DNA from: Mangrovivirga cuniculi
GTDB taxonomy: Bacteria > Bacteroidota > Bacteroidia > Cytophagales > Cyclobacteriaceae
Assembly: GCF_005166025.1 (NCBI RefSeq)
Contig: NZ_CP028923.1
Coordinates: 4,342,001 to 4,406,000 of the forward strand
Length of the DNA: 64,000 bases
Reading direction: 5' to 3'
A program made the position numbers and the translations under genes. The notes below the pieces were generated by a model, which worked only from the letters and a program-made list of their open reading frames with translations, ran no database searches and was not told where the DNA came from. Below are positions 18,750 to 28,584 of the stretch, in pieces; positions within the stretch are counted from its first letter, which is position 1; each line of letters opens with the position of its first letter.

Positions 18750-19049
18750 ATGAACATACATCAGATCAACAACAAACACATTCTATTTGGCAAAATAAAA
18801 TCACCAGGAGTAGCTTACCTGTGCTGGTTCATACTGGGTTGTCATTATGCATATTTAGGCCGTTGGGGTGTTCAAATCCTTTATTGGATAACCTTTGGTG
18901 GGCTGGGTATTTGGGCTATTATTGATATTTTTCTGATCCCGTCCAAAGTAGAAAACTACAATAGAGAAATTTACATGAGATTAGAACAGCTCGAAAAGCA
19001 GGAAAAGAATGATGAATTTGAACAGCTCAAATCTCTGAAAAATAATTAA
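18750..19049 (+). CDS. TM2 domain-containing membrane protein
   Basis: 99 residues. Two hydrophobic segments (about 21-37 and 42-62) carry the TM2 pattern: an aromatic/Gly-rich first helix ending YLGRWGVQ, then ITFGGLGIWAIIDIFLI. A charged coiled-coil tail (about 70-99) follows on the cytoplasmic side. Function in bacteria is unknown. A terminator lies 15 bp downstream, so it is monocistronic. Confidence 0.82.
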   Translation: MNIHQINNKHILFGKIKSPGVAYLCWFILGCHYAYLGRWGVQILYWITFGGLGIWAIIDIFLIPSKVENYNREIYMRLEQLEKQEKNDEFEQLKSLKNN

Positions 19050-19063
19050 AAATATAATCCCTG

Positions 19064-19095
19064 GCGCAGGCGTCTCGCCTGTGCTTTTGTTATTT
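19064..19095 (+). terminator. Rho-independent terminator after the TM2 gene
   Basis: Stem GCGCAGGCG / CGCCTGTGC (one G-T pair) with the 3-base loop TCT, followed by TTTTGTTATTTCTT. The remaining ~220 bp to the next gene is AT-rich with no ORF. Confidence 0.8.
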
Positions 19096-19315
19096 CTTCT
19101 GCTATTGAAAAATCACCCCTTAAAGCTAATACCGATTACTTTTCTTCTTTTCTTATCTTAACAACATCAATTACATAATTACACCCTACCCTTTACCCGA
19201 AAGAGTTTAGGTTGTATTTCAATCTTTTCCCTTTTACCTCCTATGAAATACAACAGGAATAAAGTATTTTAATAATATACTTTTAGTCAACACCTTATGA
19301 TCTAACCCCTTTACA

Positions 19316-21595
19316 ATGGTCTTAAAATCTATCAAACCATTTTCGTTGATATTAATCTTTCTATTTCTACATCTAAATTTACTTTCCCAGGAAAACAGAC
19401 CTAAAATCGGACTGGTTCTAAGCGGTGGTGGAGCCAAAGGAATAGCTCATATCGGAGTTCTGAAAGCGATGGAAGAAGCCGGACTCACTCCGGATTATAT
19501 CACCGGAACGAGTATGGGAAGTATTATTGGAGGACTTTATTCCATCGGTTATTCGGCTGATGAACTGGCAGAAATTGCAAAAACCGCAGATTGGGAATAT
19601 TTACTTTCAAACAAGATCCCATTAGATCGGGTCACCTTTGAAGAAAAATTTTATTATGGCAGGTACCTTCTTGAATTTTATTACCAGGATAAAAAAATAG
19701 TTACTCCCCGGGGAATCATTGAAGGCCAGGCACTTCTTGATTATTTTTCCTATCTCACCAGACCAGTGCATGACTTAAGAAATTTTGATGAATTCCCTAT
19801 CCCTTTTAAATGTGTAGCCACAGATATTGAAACAGGTGAGCCAGTTGTTCTAGATAAAGGGTCTCTGGCAATGGCTATGCGGGCAAGTATGGCCATCCCA
19901 TCGATCTTCACACCGGTTACTATCGACGATAAACTTTTGGTTGATGGGGGGTTAGTCAGAAACATGCCAGTCGATGAAGTTTTGGATATGGGGGCTGACA
20001 TTATAATTGGCGTCTTTGTCAGTTCTGATCTCGATCCTGCCGAAAATCTGAATTCCCCACTGGCAATCTTATCCCAGGCTACATTTATTAAAAGTGCATT
20101 CGACAGCAGAAAACAAATGGACAAATGTGACATTCTGATTTCTCCTGATTTAAAAGAATTTAGTACAGGAAGTTTCAGCTCAGCTCAAGGAATCCTCGAA
20201 CAGGGAAACAAAGCAGGAAACGACTATAAGAAAGTGTTTAAAAATCTTGCTGATTCTTTAAAGAAAATTGAGCCCTTAAATAAAATAGATAAGCCAAAAA
20301 TATCCGATGAGTATATAATTTCTAAAATCATCGTAAAAGGTAACAAAGTAATTCCTGATGAATACATTATCGGAAAAATGAGAATTGATCCGGGTGAAAT
20401 TGTAAGCATTAATAAAATAGAGGAACAAATTAGCATAATTTATGGAACTCAGTATTTTGAACGTATCTGGTACGAAATAAACAAAAATGATAGTACCTAT
20501 AGCCTACACATTGATGTAGTTGAACGGCCTAAAGTTCAATTCCGGTTTGCATATCATTATGACACAGAAAATAGTGGCGGGGTAGTGATCAATACAACTT
20601 TGAGAAATCTATTGCTCAATAAAAGCAGGTTAATTTTTGAAGCCAATCTGGCAACACAACCCAGTTATTTAATGGACTACTTCAAGTACCTGGGAGAAAA
20701 GCAAAAAGTTGCATTCAGAGCCAGGGGACTTCATTCTAGAAACGACTTACCGCTCTATGATGAAGAAGGAAATGTCAATAACGAATTCAGACATCGATAC
20801 TCCATTATTGGAATTAATTTTCAATCTACCATTAAAAGAAACAGCACTTACGGATTTGGAATCGAGTGGACTCATACCGATTTAACACCTGAAATCGTAC
20901 AGGAAAATGTAGAGTTTCTAACAAAGGTGGTCTATAACAATGCTAGATTAAGATTATTCTACCGCTATAACAACTTAAATAAAAGATACTTTCCTTCTGA
21001 AGGTATTAAATTAGATATAATTGCTTCTACAACAGTGGGTTCAAATGGAACTTTTACCCTTGGTGACACTTTAGAAATTGATGAAAACAATGAATCAATT
21101 GAAATAATTCAAACTTCAGCGATTAATACACTCGAAGTCAACGTTGACCCGATAATTCCGTTAAATGATAAAATTTCAATCATCAATCAGAACCGACTCA
21201 GAATTTCTACGCAGGAAACCGGTTTCTTTAATTTTAGCGAATATGATTTTGTCGGAGGCTTTACACCGGCGATTATTAACTCCTACCAATATTGGGGAGG
21301 AGGAATAAAAGAATTTTACCTGGCTAATTACTTTTATTCTAAAGTAGGAATCCAATATGAAGTAAAAAACAATTTATTTCTGACAGCCATAATTAATTAT
21401 TTAGATACTGAAAATCCTATGAAATGGATTTATCCAAATGTTGATACTGGCTTAGCTGGCGATAGGAGTTCGAGGTTTGGATATGGTATGAAAATCGGAT
21501 ATATGTCTCCTGTTGGTCCTTTCGCGTTTGCTTTTGCAAAAGATCATTACCGGAAAGGCTGGCAAACCTCTTTAATTATTGGTTTTCACTATTGA
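19316..21595 (+). CDS. Patatin-like phospholipase with POTRA and BamA-type barrel (PlpD-like)
   Basis: 759 residues with a cleavable signal peptide (about 1-24). The patatin domain has oxyanion loop SGGGAKG (36-42), nucleophile Ser66 in GTSMG and catalytic Asp210 in DGG. A POTRA-like region (about 335-400, IISKIIVKGNKVIPDEYI) is followed by a C-terminal 16-strand-type Omp85 barrel ending in an aromatic (GFHY). This domain order matches PlpD/type Vd-like proteins, in which the lipase is displayed or held at the outer membrane. It acts on phospholipids. It is followed by the sugar kinase on the same strand but separated by a promoter-like AT-rich stretch. Confidence 0.92.
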   Translation: MVLKSIKPFSLILIFLFLHLNLLSQENRPKIGLVLSGGGAKGIAHIGVLKAMEEAGLTPDYITGTSMGSIIGGLYSIGYSADELAEIAKTADWEYLLSNKIPLDRVTFEEKFYYGRYLLEFYYQDKKIVTPRGIIEGQALLDYFSYLTRPVHDLRNFDEFPIPFKCVATDIETGEPVVLDKGSLAMAMRASMAIPSIFTPVTIDDKLLVDGGLVRNMPVDEVLDMGADIIIGVFVSSDLDPAENLNSPLAILSQATFIKSAFDSRKQMDKCDILISPDLKEFSTGSFSSAQGILEQGNKAGNDYKKVFKNLADSLKKIEPLNKIDKPKISDEYIISKIIVKGNKVIPDEYIIGKMRIDPGEIVSINKIEEQISIIYGTQYFERIWYEINKNDSTYSLHIDVVERPKVQFRFAYHYDTENSGGVVINTTLRNLLLNKSRLIFEANLATQPSYLMDYFKYLGEKQKVAFRARGLHSRNDLPLYDEEGNVNNEFRHRYSIIGINFQSTIKRNSTYGFGIEWTHTDLTPEIVQENVEFLTKVVYNNARLRLFYRYNNLNKRYFPSEGIKLDIIASTTVGSNGTFTLGDTLEIDENNESIEIIQTSAINTLEVNVDPIIPLNDKISIINQNRLRISTQETGFFNFSEYDFVGGFTPAIINSYQYWGGGIKEFYLANYFYSKVGIQYEVKNNLFLTAIINYLDTENPMKWIYPNVDTGLAGDRSSRFGYGMKIGYMSPVGPFAFAFAKDHYRKGWQTSLIIGFHY

Positions 21596-21633
21596 TCTTG
21601 GTAAAACAATAATCAAAAAGAATAAAATAATAT

Positions 21634-21647
21634 TTTTATTAATAAAA
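21634..21647. promoter_or_regulatory. AT-rich perfect palindrome upstream of the ROK kinase (possible operator)
   Basis: TTTTATTAATAAAA is its own reverse complement. It lies about 70-80 bp before the kinase coding region. An ATTG at 21647-21650, 20 bp from TAAGTTTA (21671-21678), resembles the Bacteroidota -33/-7 promoter with one mismatch in the -7 box. Related AT palindromes occur before susC and before the FAD oxidoreductase. Binding by the neighbouring ROK repressor is only a hypothesis. Confidence 0.3.
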
Positions 21648-21713
21648 TTGTACTTAATAAATTATTTTAATAAGTTTAGTTTTTTTATATTCACAACAAA
21701 TTGTTTTAATCGA

Positions 21714-22607
21714 ATTATTATCAAGAAGCTTAATCAGGAACATATCATCGGTGTGGACATTGGCGGAACCCATATAACTTGTGGAATTATCGATATTCTA
21801 AGTGGAACTATTCTCGAGGAATCCGTCGTAAGAAAAAGCGTGAACTCAATGGCTTCTTCAGAAGAAATTACAGATGATTTTTCAGAAGCATTAAAATCAA
21901 CATTTACAAACCGGATCAACAATAAAGATATCAAAATTGGTATTGCCATGCCGGGGCCATTTGATTACGTCAACGGTATTTCCCTCATAAAAGGTCAAAA
22001 TAAATTTGACAGTTTATATAAGACCAATTTAAAAAAATCACTGGCTCAAAAATTAAATGTAAAGCCATCTCAAATAATATTTGAGAACGATGCTGCTTGC
22101 TTTATAACCGGAGAGGCCTTATTTGGAATAGGATCTCCGGAGAAAAATCTATTGGGTCTTACTCTGGGCACAGGCCTTGGCACTTGTGACTATATAGATA
22201 GCAAAGGAAGGGATTTAAACAAATGGAATGCTCCGTTTAAAAAGAGCATAGCAGAAGATTACCTTTCTACCAGATGGTTTACATCTGAATTTGAAAAACT
22301 CACCAGTAGAAAAATAAACGGAGTTAAAGAAATAATTGCTACTCAAGACTCCGAAATAATACATTCTTTATTTGAAGAATACGGTAAAAACCTGGCAGAA
22401 TTTTTAATTCAAACTTTAGATGCTGCAAAATATGACCTGGTAATATTAGGGGGTAACATCAGCAAATCTTACCACTTATTCGAAAAAGCGTTAAATCAGG
22501 AAATAAAAAAGAGGAATGGGGACATTTTAATTAAAACATCTGTCAAAGGAGAAAACGCTGCTTTATTAGGTGCTGCAGGACTTTGGAATAATCAAAAATT
22601 ACAATGA
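21714..22607 (+). CDS. ROK-family sugar kinase (start codon uncertain)
   Basis: About 297 residues. The ATP-binding phosphate loop VDIGGTHITCG is near the N-terminus, with the substrate-side motif LGLTLGTGLG and the C-terminal VILGGNIS adenosine motif. ROK kinases phosphorylate glucose, N-acetylglucosamine or N-acetylmannosamine at C6. Unlike most ROK proteins, it lacks the CxCGxxGCxE zinc motif. The frame is open back to a TTG at 21579 inside the preceding gene, but those residues are low-complexity. No ATG, GTG or TTG lies in frame just before the domain; an ATT at 21714 or 21717 is the nearest option. The stop overlaps the permease start by 4 bp (ATGA). Confidence 0.82.
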   Translation: MIIKKLNQEHIIGVDIGGTHITCGIIDILSGTILEESVVRKSVNSMASSEEITDDFSEALKSTFTNRINNKDIKIGIAMPGPFDYVNGISLIKGQNKFDSLYKTNLKKSLAQKLNVKPSQIIFENDAACFITGEALFGIGSPEKNLLGLTLGTGLGTCDYIDSKGRDLNKWNAPFKKSIAEDYLSTRWFTSEFEKLTSRKINGVKEIIATQDSEIIHSLFEEYGKNLAEFLIQTLDAAKYDLVILGGNISKSYHLFEKALNQEIKKRNGDILIKTSVKGENAALLGAAGLWNNQKLQ

Positions 22608-23971
22608 ATACTCAACAAACCAATACTAAAAGTGCTTTAACAATCATCACCCTATTATTTTTTATGTGGGGATTCATCACCTGCATGAATGATATTTTGA
22701 TTCCAAAATTAAAACAGGTCTTTGACCTGATGGAATGGCAGGCAATGCTAATACAGACCGCATTTTTTGGAGCCTATTTTGTGATTTCATTGATTTACTT
22801 CCTGATTTCCGCTTCAAAAGGAGACCCCATCTCAAGGATTGGTTATAAAAATGGTATCATCATTGGGTTATTAGTCTCAGCAGCCGGATGCGGCTTATTT
22901 ATTCCTGCCGCTTCTCTTGAAAGCTTCTCATTTTTCCTGGGCGCCTTATTTATTTTAGCTTCCGGAATAACAATTCTTCAAATAGCTGCTAATCCATATG
23001 TTGCAATACTGGGAAATCCCGAAGGAGCCTCTGGAAGATTAAATATGGCACAAGCCTTCAATTCATTTGGAACAACCATTGCTCCTGTAATAGGCGGACT
23101 GTTAATTTTTAATGCAACAGAAAATACTGCCGGAGCAGATTCGGTTAAAATCCCCTATTTAGGATTAGCGCTAATTTTAATTATAATCGCTGTTGCTTTT
23201 AAGGTCATCCATTTGCCTAAATTCACTGATGAGGAAGAAATAGTGGCAGGCACCGGATCGCTTAAATATAAGCACCTGGTTCTTGGGGTGATAGCTATTT
23301 TTGCCTATGTGGGTGCCGAGGTTACAATCGGAAGTTCTTTTATTGATTTTGCAAGAATGCCATCAATCGGTGGGTTTAATGAAACTGAAGCTAGTTATTA
23401 CCTGGCATTCTATTGGGGTGGCGCAATGGTAGGAAGGTTTTTCGGAGCAATCGCTTTATCAGAATCTGAGAACAAATCTCAGAAATACCTGTGGATTGTT
23501 GGTATCGCAGCCATTGTATTTGTGGCGGTATATTCGATTTATGGATTAAATGAAGCGTTAATCACCCTGGCTATTGTTATTTTTAATGTAATTGTGTTAC
23601 TCATTGGCTCTTTTATCCCGAGCAAAACACTTGGATATTACTCGCTAGCAGCAATTATTTTATTATTAATTGGCATGACAGCCACTGGAGTTATAGCTAT
23701 GTGGAGTGTTATTGCCATTGGAATTTTTAATTCAATAATGTTCCCAACAATATTTACATTAGCGATAAGGGGGCTCGGAAAATACACAGGACAGGCTTCA
23801 TCTCTATTAGTAATGGCTATCGTGGGTGGAGCTATTATCCCACCGATCCAGGGATATTTTATAGACATTACTGGAAACAGGCAATTATCTCTAATAATAC
23901 CTTTGATTTGCTATATCTATATCTCATTTTATGGATTCAGGGGATTTAAGCCAGATGTAAAACTATCTTAA
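22604..23971 (+). CDS. Sugar MFS permease of the FHS (FucP/NagP-like) family
   Basis: 455 residues with about 12 membrane helices. The FHS family stretches FFMWGFITCMNDIL (about 20-33), LQIAANPYVAILG (about 126-138) and RLNMAQAFNSFGTTIAPVIGG are clear. Family members are proton symporters for fucose, glucose/galactose or N-acetylglucosamine (NagP). Overlap with the ROK kinase gene, and a convergent NagC-like repressor, favour a hexose or GlcNAc-type substrate. It sits in the inner membrane. Confidence 0.9.
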   Translation: MNTQQTNTKSALTIITLLFFMWGFITCMNDILIPKLKQVFDLMEWQAMLIQTAFFGAYFVISLIYFLISASKGDPISRIGYKNGIIIGLLVSAAGCGLFIPAASLESFSFFLGALFILASGITILQIAANPYVAILGNPEGASGRLNMAQAFNSFGTTIAPVIGGLLIFNATENTAGADSVKIPYLGLALILIIIAVAFKVIHLPKFTDEEEIVAGTGSLKYKHLVLGVIAIFAYVGAEVTIGSSFIDFARMPSIGGFNETEASYYLAFYWGGAMVGRFFGAIALSESENKSQKYLWIVGIAAIVFVAVYSIYGLNEALITLAIVIFNVIVLLIGSFIPSKTLGYYSLAAIILLLIGMTATGVIAMWSVIAIGIFNSIMFPTIFTLAIRGLGKYTGQASSLLVMAIVGGAIIPPIQGYFIDITGNRQLSLIIPLICYIYISFYGFRGFKPDVKLS

Positions 23972-23978
23972 ATATACT

Positions 23979-24009
23979 ACAGGTTATTGGTCTAGCGCCA
24001 GTAACCTGT
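23979..24009. terminator. Hairpin between convergent permease and repressor genes
   Basis: Arms ACAGGTTATTGG (23979-23990) and CCAGTAACCTGT (23998-24009) with one G-T pair. It overlaps the last codons of the repressor on the minus strand. It is followed by TTTCTC on the plus strand, so termination is probably modest. Confidence 0.45.
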
Positions 24010-25212
24010 TTCTCACTAATAAACAAGCTCCAACTACTCCAGCTTGATTACCCAATTTAGATAATTTGAAAGTAGTATCATTATTCATTAGGCTTAAGGA
24101 GTATTTTTGTACTGCACTTCTGATAGGGAGCTGAATATATTCTCTGGTTTCGGCAAAAACACCTCCCAGTATTACTAACTCCGGATTGAATATATTAATT
24201 AACATAGCCACTCCTTTCCCTATATTCTCACCAATACCCTCAATCAATTCAATAGCAAGGGTATCATCATTATTTGCTGCATCAACTATATCTTCAACAG
24301 TGATCTCATCAATGTGCTTACCTTTCTTGGTAATTAAAGAATTACTTCCCTCATCGAGTTTAGATTTTAGCTTTTTCAAAGCTGCCCAGCCGGAAGCTTC
24401 GGTCTCAAGGCATCCCTTTTTACCACAATTACAAATTACTTCATTATCAAAAAAAGGTATATGACCAAACTCACCGGAGTAACCTGACTTCCCATAATAT
24501 AGCTGTCCATCGATAATCATTCCCATTCCAAGACCGTAGTCCAAATTTATAAAAAGAATATTCTTTTCATCATTAACCACTCCTGCAGAATATTCTCCAA
24601 AAGCCATCGCTCGGGAATCGTTATCCAGAAACACCCTGATTCCTACCTCAGATTCAATTATTTTACTAAGGGGTTCTTCCTGAAAATTAAAAAAACTATA
24701 GCTATATCCCGTTGCATAATTAATTCTACCTGAGAGATTTATACCAATACCAAGAATTTTGTCTTTTTGTATTGTTAACCCGGCAATGAATTCATTGATA
24801 ATTTCAACCAGTTCCTGTAAAGACCCCTTTTCGTTCTTTAATATATAAGGATGCCTTTCTTCAATCTTAATTATATTCTTTTGAAAATCCGTCAGCCCGA
24901 TGTTAATGTGATATTTTTTAACGTCAATCCCGATAAAAAACCCGGATTCAGGAGCCAAACCATAGACATTTGGCCTTCTCCCGCCTGTAGAGTCCATTTT
25001 ACCATAATCCTTAACTATCCCTTCGGAGATCAATTCCGATAATAGACTACTAACCTTCGGTGCACTTAATTTAGTTATATTACATAATTCCGGAATTGTA
25101 GTATTGCCTTCATTTGCAAAGTGGGCAATCATCTGTTTTTTCATCCGGACATTTTTATAAGCAATTCCGGTAATATTTTCACTACTAAGTTCTTCAAAAA
25201 GGTTTTCGACAT
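23984..25212 (-). CDS. ROK-family transcriptional repressor (NagC-like), N-terminus frameshifted at a T run
   Basis: The open frame from 25144 gives 386 residues: a winged helix (about 3-60, TIPELCNITKLSAPKVSSLL), then a ROK sugar-binding domain with GIDVKKYHINIG, EFGHIPF and the zinc motif CNCGKKGCLE. The same-frame codons upstream of 25144 continue to look like protein but reach a stop without a start. One extra base at the five-A run 25196-25200 (plus strand) links them to an ATG at 25212, giving MSKTFFEELSSEN and about 409 residues. NagC/Mlc relatives release DNA on binding amino sugar or sugar phosphate. It is divergent from susC and convergent with the permease, so it probably controls this PUL. 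Confidence 0.88.
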
Positions 25213-25242
25213 CAGTTTGGTGGTCTGGTTAATTTAATTTTG

Positions 25243-25250
25243 CAAAAATA
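25243..25250 (-). promoter_or_regulatory. Bacteroidota -7 box for the ROK repressor
   Basis: On the minus strand it reads TATTTTTG, a full match to the phylum -7 consensus TAnnTTTG. It lies about 30 bp upstream of the proposed ATG at 25212. I cannot find a well-spaced -33 TTTG, so support is partial. Confidence 0.4.
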
Positions 25251-25325
25251 CTCATACAATTTAAGAAAACACCCAAAAAAAGCAAGATCGTTACTTAAAA
25301 TAATTACTCGAAGAAACAATCTTTA

Positions 25326-25341
25326 TTAATTTTTTTATTAA
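25326..25341. promoter_or_regulatory. Palindrome TTAAT-N6-ATTAA in the susC/repressor intergenic region
   Basis: The arms TTAAT and ATTAA are separated by six T. A near-identical 15-base copy with five T lies at 39424-39438. Position between the divergent repressor and susC makes it a candidate operator. AT-rich DNA produces such matches easily, so confidence is low. Confidence 0.35.
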
Positions 25342-25418
25342 GTATTGCTATTTTATAAATTTTTTAATAGATTCATATTTATGAAATAAAACCGTAGTTA
25401 ATCTGGTATTACAACCGA

Positions 25419-28400
25419 TTGAAAAACCCTTATAAACAAATTTCTTATGAAAAATTCTTGCTGTTTTCAGTAATTGTAATCCTGTCAATATTACCTGCTT
25501 CTGCCCAGGATAATGTCGTCACAGGTACAGTAACCGATACAGATGGCTTTGGTCTTCCCGGAGTAAACATTAAAATCGAAGGAACCACAAAAGGAACAGT
25601 AACTGACTCACAAGGCAACTTTTCTCTTAATGCGTCAAAAGAAGACATTTTAATTATCTCCTATATTGGATTTATTCCTAAAAAGGTAAAAGTTGGTGAT
25701 CGGAATCAATTCAATATCACGTTAGAAGAAAATACTACAGAATTAAATGAGGTAGTGGTCACAGCTTTGGGTGTTGAAAAGGAAAAAAAGTCTTTGGGAT
25801 ATGCTTCTCAATCTGTTCAGGGAGAAGAATTAACCCAGGCTCGTGAAAACAATGTAATCAATTCACTTTCCGGAAAAGTCACCGGAGTACAAATTAACCA
25901 GGCTGGCACCGGACCTGGAGGAACTTCAAAAGTAGTTATCCGGGGTTACGCATCAATTGCCGGAAATAACAATCCATTATACGTTATAGATGGGATCCCA
26001 ATGACCAACCCTCAAGGCGGAGCGGGACAGTTTGGCGGCATAGATTATGGTGATGGAATTTCAAACATCAATCCTGATGATATTGAATCAATCAATGTAT
26101 TAAAAGGAGCTAGTGCGACTGCTCTTTATGGATCCAGAGGTCAAAATGGTGTTATAATGATCACCACTAAAAAGGGCCGTGCAAGAAAGGGAGTAGGAGT
26201 AGAAATTAATTCAAATTTCACATTTGAAAACCCATTAATTTTACCTGAATTCCAGGATCGGTTTGGGAGAGGTTCTAATGGCCAGCTACCATACAATGAA
26301 AATGGGGAATTAATCGATAACATTAGAAGCAGCTGGGGCCCTCGAACCAGAGGTCAAACAGAAGTTAATGGATTCCCATTAGTAAATTGGGCAGGTGAGG
26401 AATACACTTATCAAACATACCCTGATAATATAAAAGATTTTTTCCAAACTGGAACTACCTTCACTAACTCTATTGCCCTTAGTGCAGGTAATGATAAAAC
26501 TCAGGTTCGTCTTTCACTTTCTCATTTAAAGAATGAAAGTATAATGCCTAACAGTGACCTGGAAAGGGTAAATGCAAGTATAAACGTAAGTTCAAAACTG
26601 TCTGATAAATTAAGAGTTGAAGGAAAACTTAACTATATAAATCAGGAAGCTTTCAACAGACCAAACCTGACCTTGAGTCCTGATAATCCAATGAACAGCT
26701 TGATAAATATGCCGCGGTCAATCAATCTTGATGATCTGAGAGATTTCAGAACTGAAGACGGTTTACCGAGATTGTATACAAATGGCACTATTAACACGTG
26801 GCAAAACCCTTTCTGGGCTGTTAATTTAAATACCAATAATGATACAAGAGACAGATTAATTGGTTATTTAAAATTAGAATATAGATTTAACGACTGGTTA
26901 AAAGCTCATATCAGAACCGGAACAGACTTTTACATTGATTATAGAGAAAACAGGAATGCTACAAATACCATTTATCGGGTAACACCTGATAAAAGTTACT
27001 TTTCAATATCAGACGGTAAGGTAAGAGAGTCTAATACTGATTTCCTGGTTACTGCTTTTAAAGACATTAGCAATGATTTAAATATTACGGGTAGTGTAGG
27101 AGGTAATATCCTAGTAAGAGAATCCAGGAGTAACGCAACGGTTGCTCAGGGGTTAAATATTCCAAATTTTTTCGTGATGCAAAATGCGCTAAGCACTGTC
27201 ACTTCGAGTGTTAGCTCACAAAGAGAGGTTCATTCGCTTTATGCGACTGCCTCTCTTTCCTACAGAGAATATCTATTTGTAGAAGCATCAGCACGAAATG
27301 ACTGGTCATCCGCATTGCCACCAGACAATTGGTCTTATTTTTACCCATCGATATCAGCGAGCTGGATATTTACAGATAATTTTTCTAATACAAACTTTGG
27401 ACCTATTTCCTTTGGTAAACTCCGGGCTTCTTATGCGGAAGTAGGAAATGATTTAGGCCCTGGTCAGTTAGATCTTATATATTTTGTGAATACACTATCC
27501 CACGGAGGCCAAACATTTGGTCAGCTGACACCCCAGCAACCTCCTGTAAATCTTAAACCTGAGCGCACCCGATCATATGAGGGAGGTTTAGAATTAGGGT
27601 TATTCCAAAATAAATTTAATGTTGATTTCACTTATTATTATGCTGGCACAAGAAATCAGATTATTCGCGCCCCGGTATCAAAAGCCTCTGGATTTAGTAC
27701 TTCTCTAATAAATGCTGGCTTAATAACCAACCAGGGAATCGAATTAGCAATCCGGGGTACAACAATTCAGACAGAAGATTTTACACATCAATTTTATGTG
27801 AATTTCACACGTAACAGATCAAAAGTTGAAGAATTAGCGCCAAACGTAGATGTTTATCAATTAGGGGGAACTTATGATCAATTTGGTGTAAGAATTCAGG
27901 CTGAACCAGGCGGAGAATTTGGAGACATTTATGCTGACAGAGCATTTTTAAGGGATCCACAAACCGGAGAAAGAATTATCGGATCAAACGGTTTACCAAT
28001 ACCAGACCCTGCAGGTATTAGAAAAATCGGAAACTTCCAACCTGATTTCCTTGCTGGAATTGGCAATACCCTTAATTATAAAGGAATTAACTTCAGCTTT
28101 CTGTTTGACTTCAGGGTAGGCGGAGACATTTTCTCGTATTCAAACGCAATAGCTGCTGCTAATGGTAACGCTCTATATACTCAATACGATAGATTAGAGT
28201 GGTATGCAGGAGCTGGAGGACATATTGCAGAAGGTGTTAATGAAAATGGCGACCCAAATACCATCGAAGTAAACCCTCAGGAATACTGGCAATTTGTCGG
28301 AGGAAGAGCTTCTTCTTTCGCCGAAGAATTTCTTTACGATGGTAGTTTCATCAAATTAAGAGAAGTAACTCTTGGGTATAGTCTACCTAAAAATTTACTG

Positions 28401-28583
28401 GAAAATTCCTTTTTGACAGGTGTTAAATTTTCAATAGTAGGAAGAAATCTTGCCATCCTCTATAAAAACACTCCGGGATTTGATCCGGAAGCAACTTTTA
28501 ATGCCGGAAATGACCAGGGAATCGAAGCTTACGCATTTCCATCAACAAGAAGTATTGGTTTCAATTTAAATCTCACCCTGTAA
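25419..28583 (+). CDS. SusC-like TonB-dependent glycan receptor
   Basis: Outer-membrane importer of about 1,045-1,054 residues. After a signal peptide ending ILPASAQ there is a carboxypeptidase-D-like domain (about 34-112, VVTGTVTDTDGFGLPGVN), the TonB plug with SGKVTGVQINQ and the plug motif GSRGQNGVIMITTKKG, then a 22-strand barrel ending in FNLNLTL. As written the frame starts at TTG 25419. A canonical signal peptide MKKFLLFSVIV appears from ATG 25447 if one A is added to the A run 25450-25454, which may be the true start. It is followed 1 bp later by susD. It forms the pedal-bin complex that imports oligosaccharides of the PUL. Confidence 0.93.
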   Translation: MKNPYKQISYEKFLLFSVIVILSILPASAQDNVVTGTVTDTDGFGLPGVNIKIEGTTKGTVTDSQGNFSLNASKEDILIISYIGFIPKKVKVGDRNQFNITLEENTTELNEVVVTALGVEKEKKSLGYASQSVQGEELTQARENNVINSLSGKVTGVQINQAGTGPGGTSKVVIRGYASIAGNNNPLYVIDGIPMTNPQGGAGQFGGIDYGDGISNINPDDIESINVLKGASATALYGSRGQNGVIMITTKKGRARKGVGVEINSNFTFENPLILPEFQDRFGRGSNGQLPYNENGELIDNIRSSWGPRTRGQTEVNGFPLVNWAGEEYTYQTYPDNIKDFFQTGTTFTNSIALSAGNDKTQVRLSLSHLKNESIMPNSDLERVNASINVSSKLSDKLRVEGKLNYINQEAFNRPNLTLSPDNPMNSLINMPRSINLDDLRDFRTEDGLPRLYTNGTINTWQNPFWAVNLNTNNDTRDRLIGYLKLEYRFNDWLKAHIRTGTDFYIDYRENRNATNTIYRVTPDKSYFSISDGKVRESNTDFLVTAFKDISNDLNITGSVGGNILVRESRSNATVAQGLNIPNFFVMQNALSTVTSSVSSQREVHSLYATASLSYREYLFVEASARNDWSSALPPDNWSYFYPSISASWIFTDNFSNTNFGPISFGKLRASYAEVGNDLGPGQLDLIYFVNTLSHGGQTFGQLTPQQPPVNLKPERTRSYEGGLELGLFQNKFNVDFTYYYAGTRNQIIRAPVSKASGFSTSLINAGLITNQGIELAIRGTTIQTEDFTHQFYVNFTRNRSKVEELAPNVDVYQLGGTYDQFGVRIQAEPGGEFGDIYADRAFLRDPQTGERIIGSNGLPIPDPAGIRKIGNFQPDFLAGIGNTLNYKGINFSFLFDFRVGGDIFSYSNAIAAANGNALYTQYDRLEWYAGAGGHIAEGVNENGDPNTIEVNPQEYWQFVGGRASSFAEEFLYDGSFIKLREVTLGYSLPKNLLENSFLTGVKFSIVGRNLAILYKNTPGFDPEATFNAGNDQGIEAYAFPSTRSIGFNLNLTL

Positions 28584-28584
28584 G

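Noticed and set aside
21579-21713. In-frame extension of the ROK kinase to a TTG at 21579
   Set aside because: The added residues are low-complexity Ile/Lys/Phe from AT-rich DNA, overlap the end of the patatin gene and include a promoter-like region.
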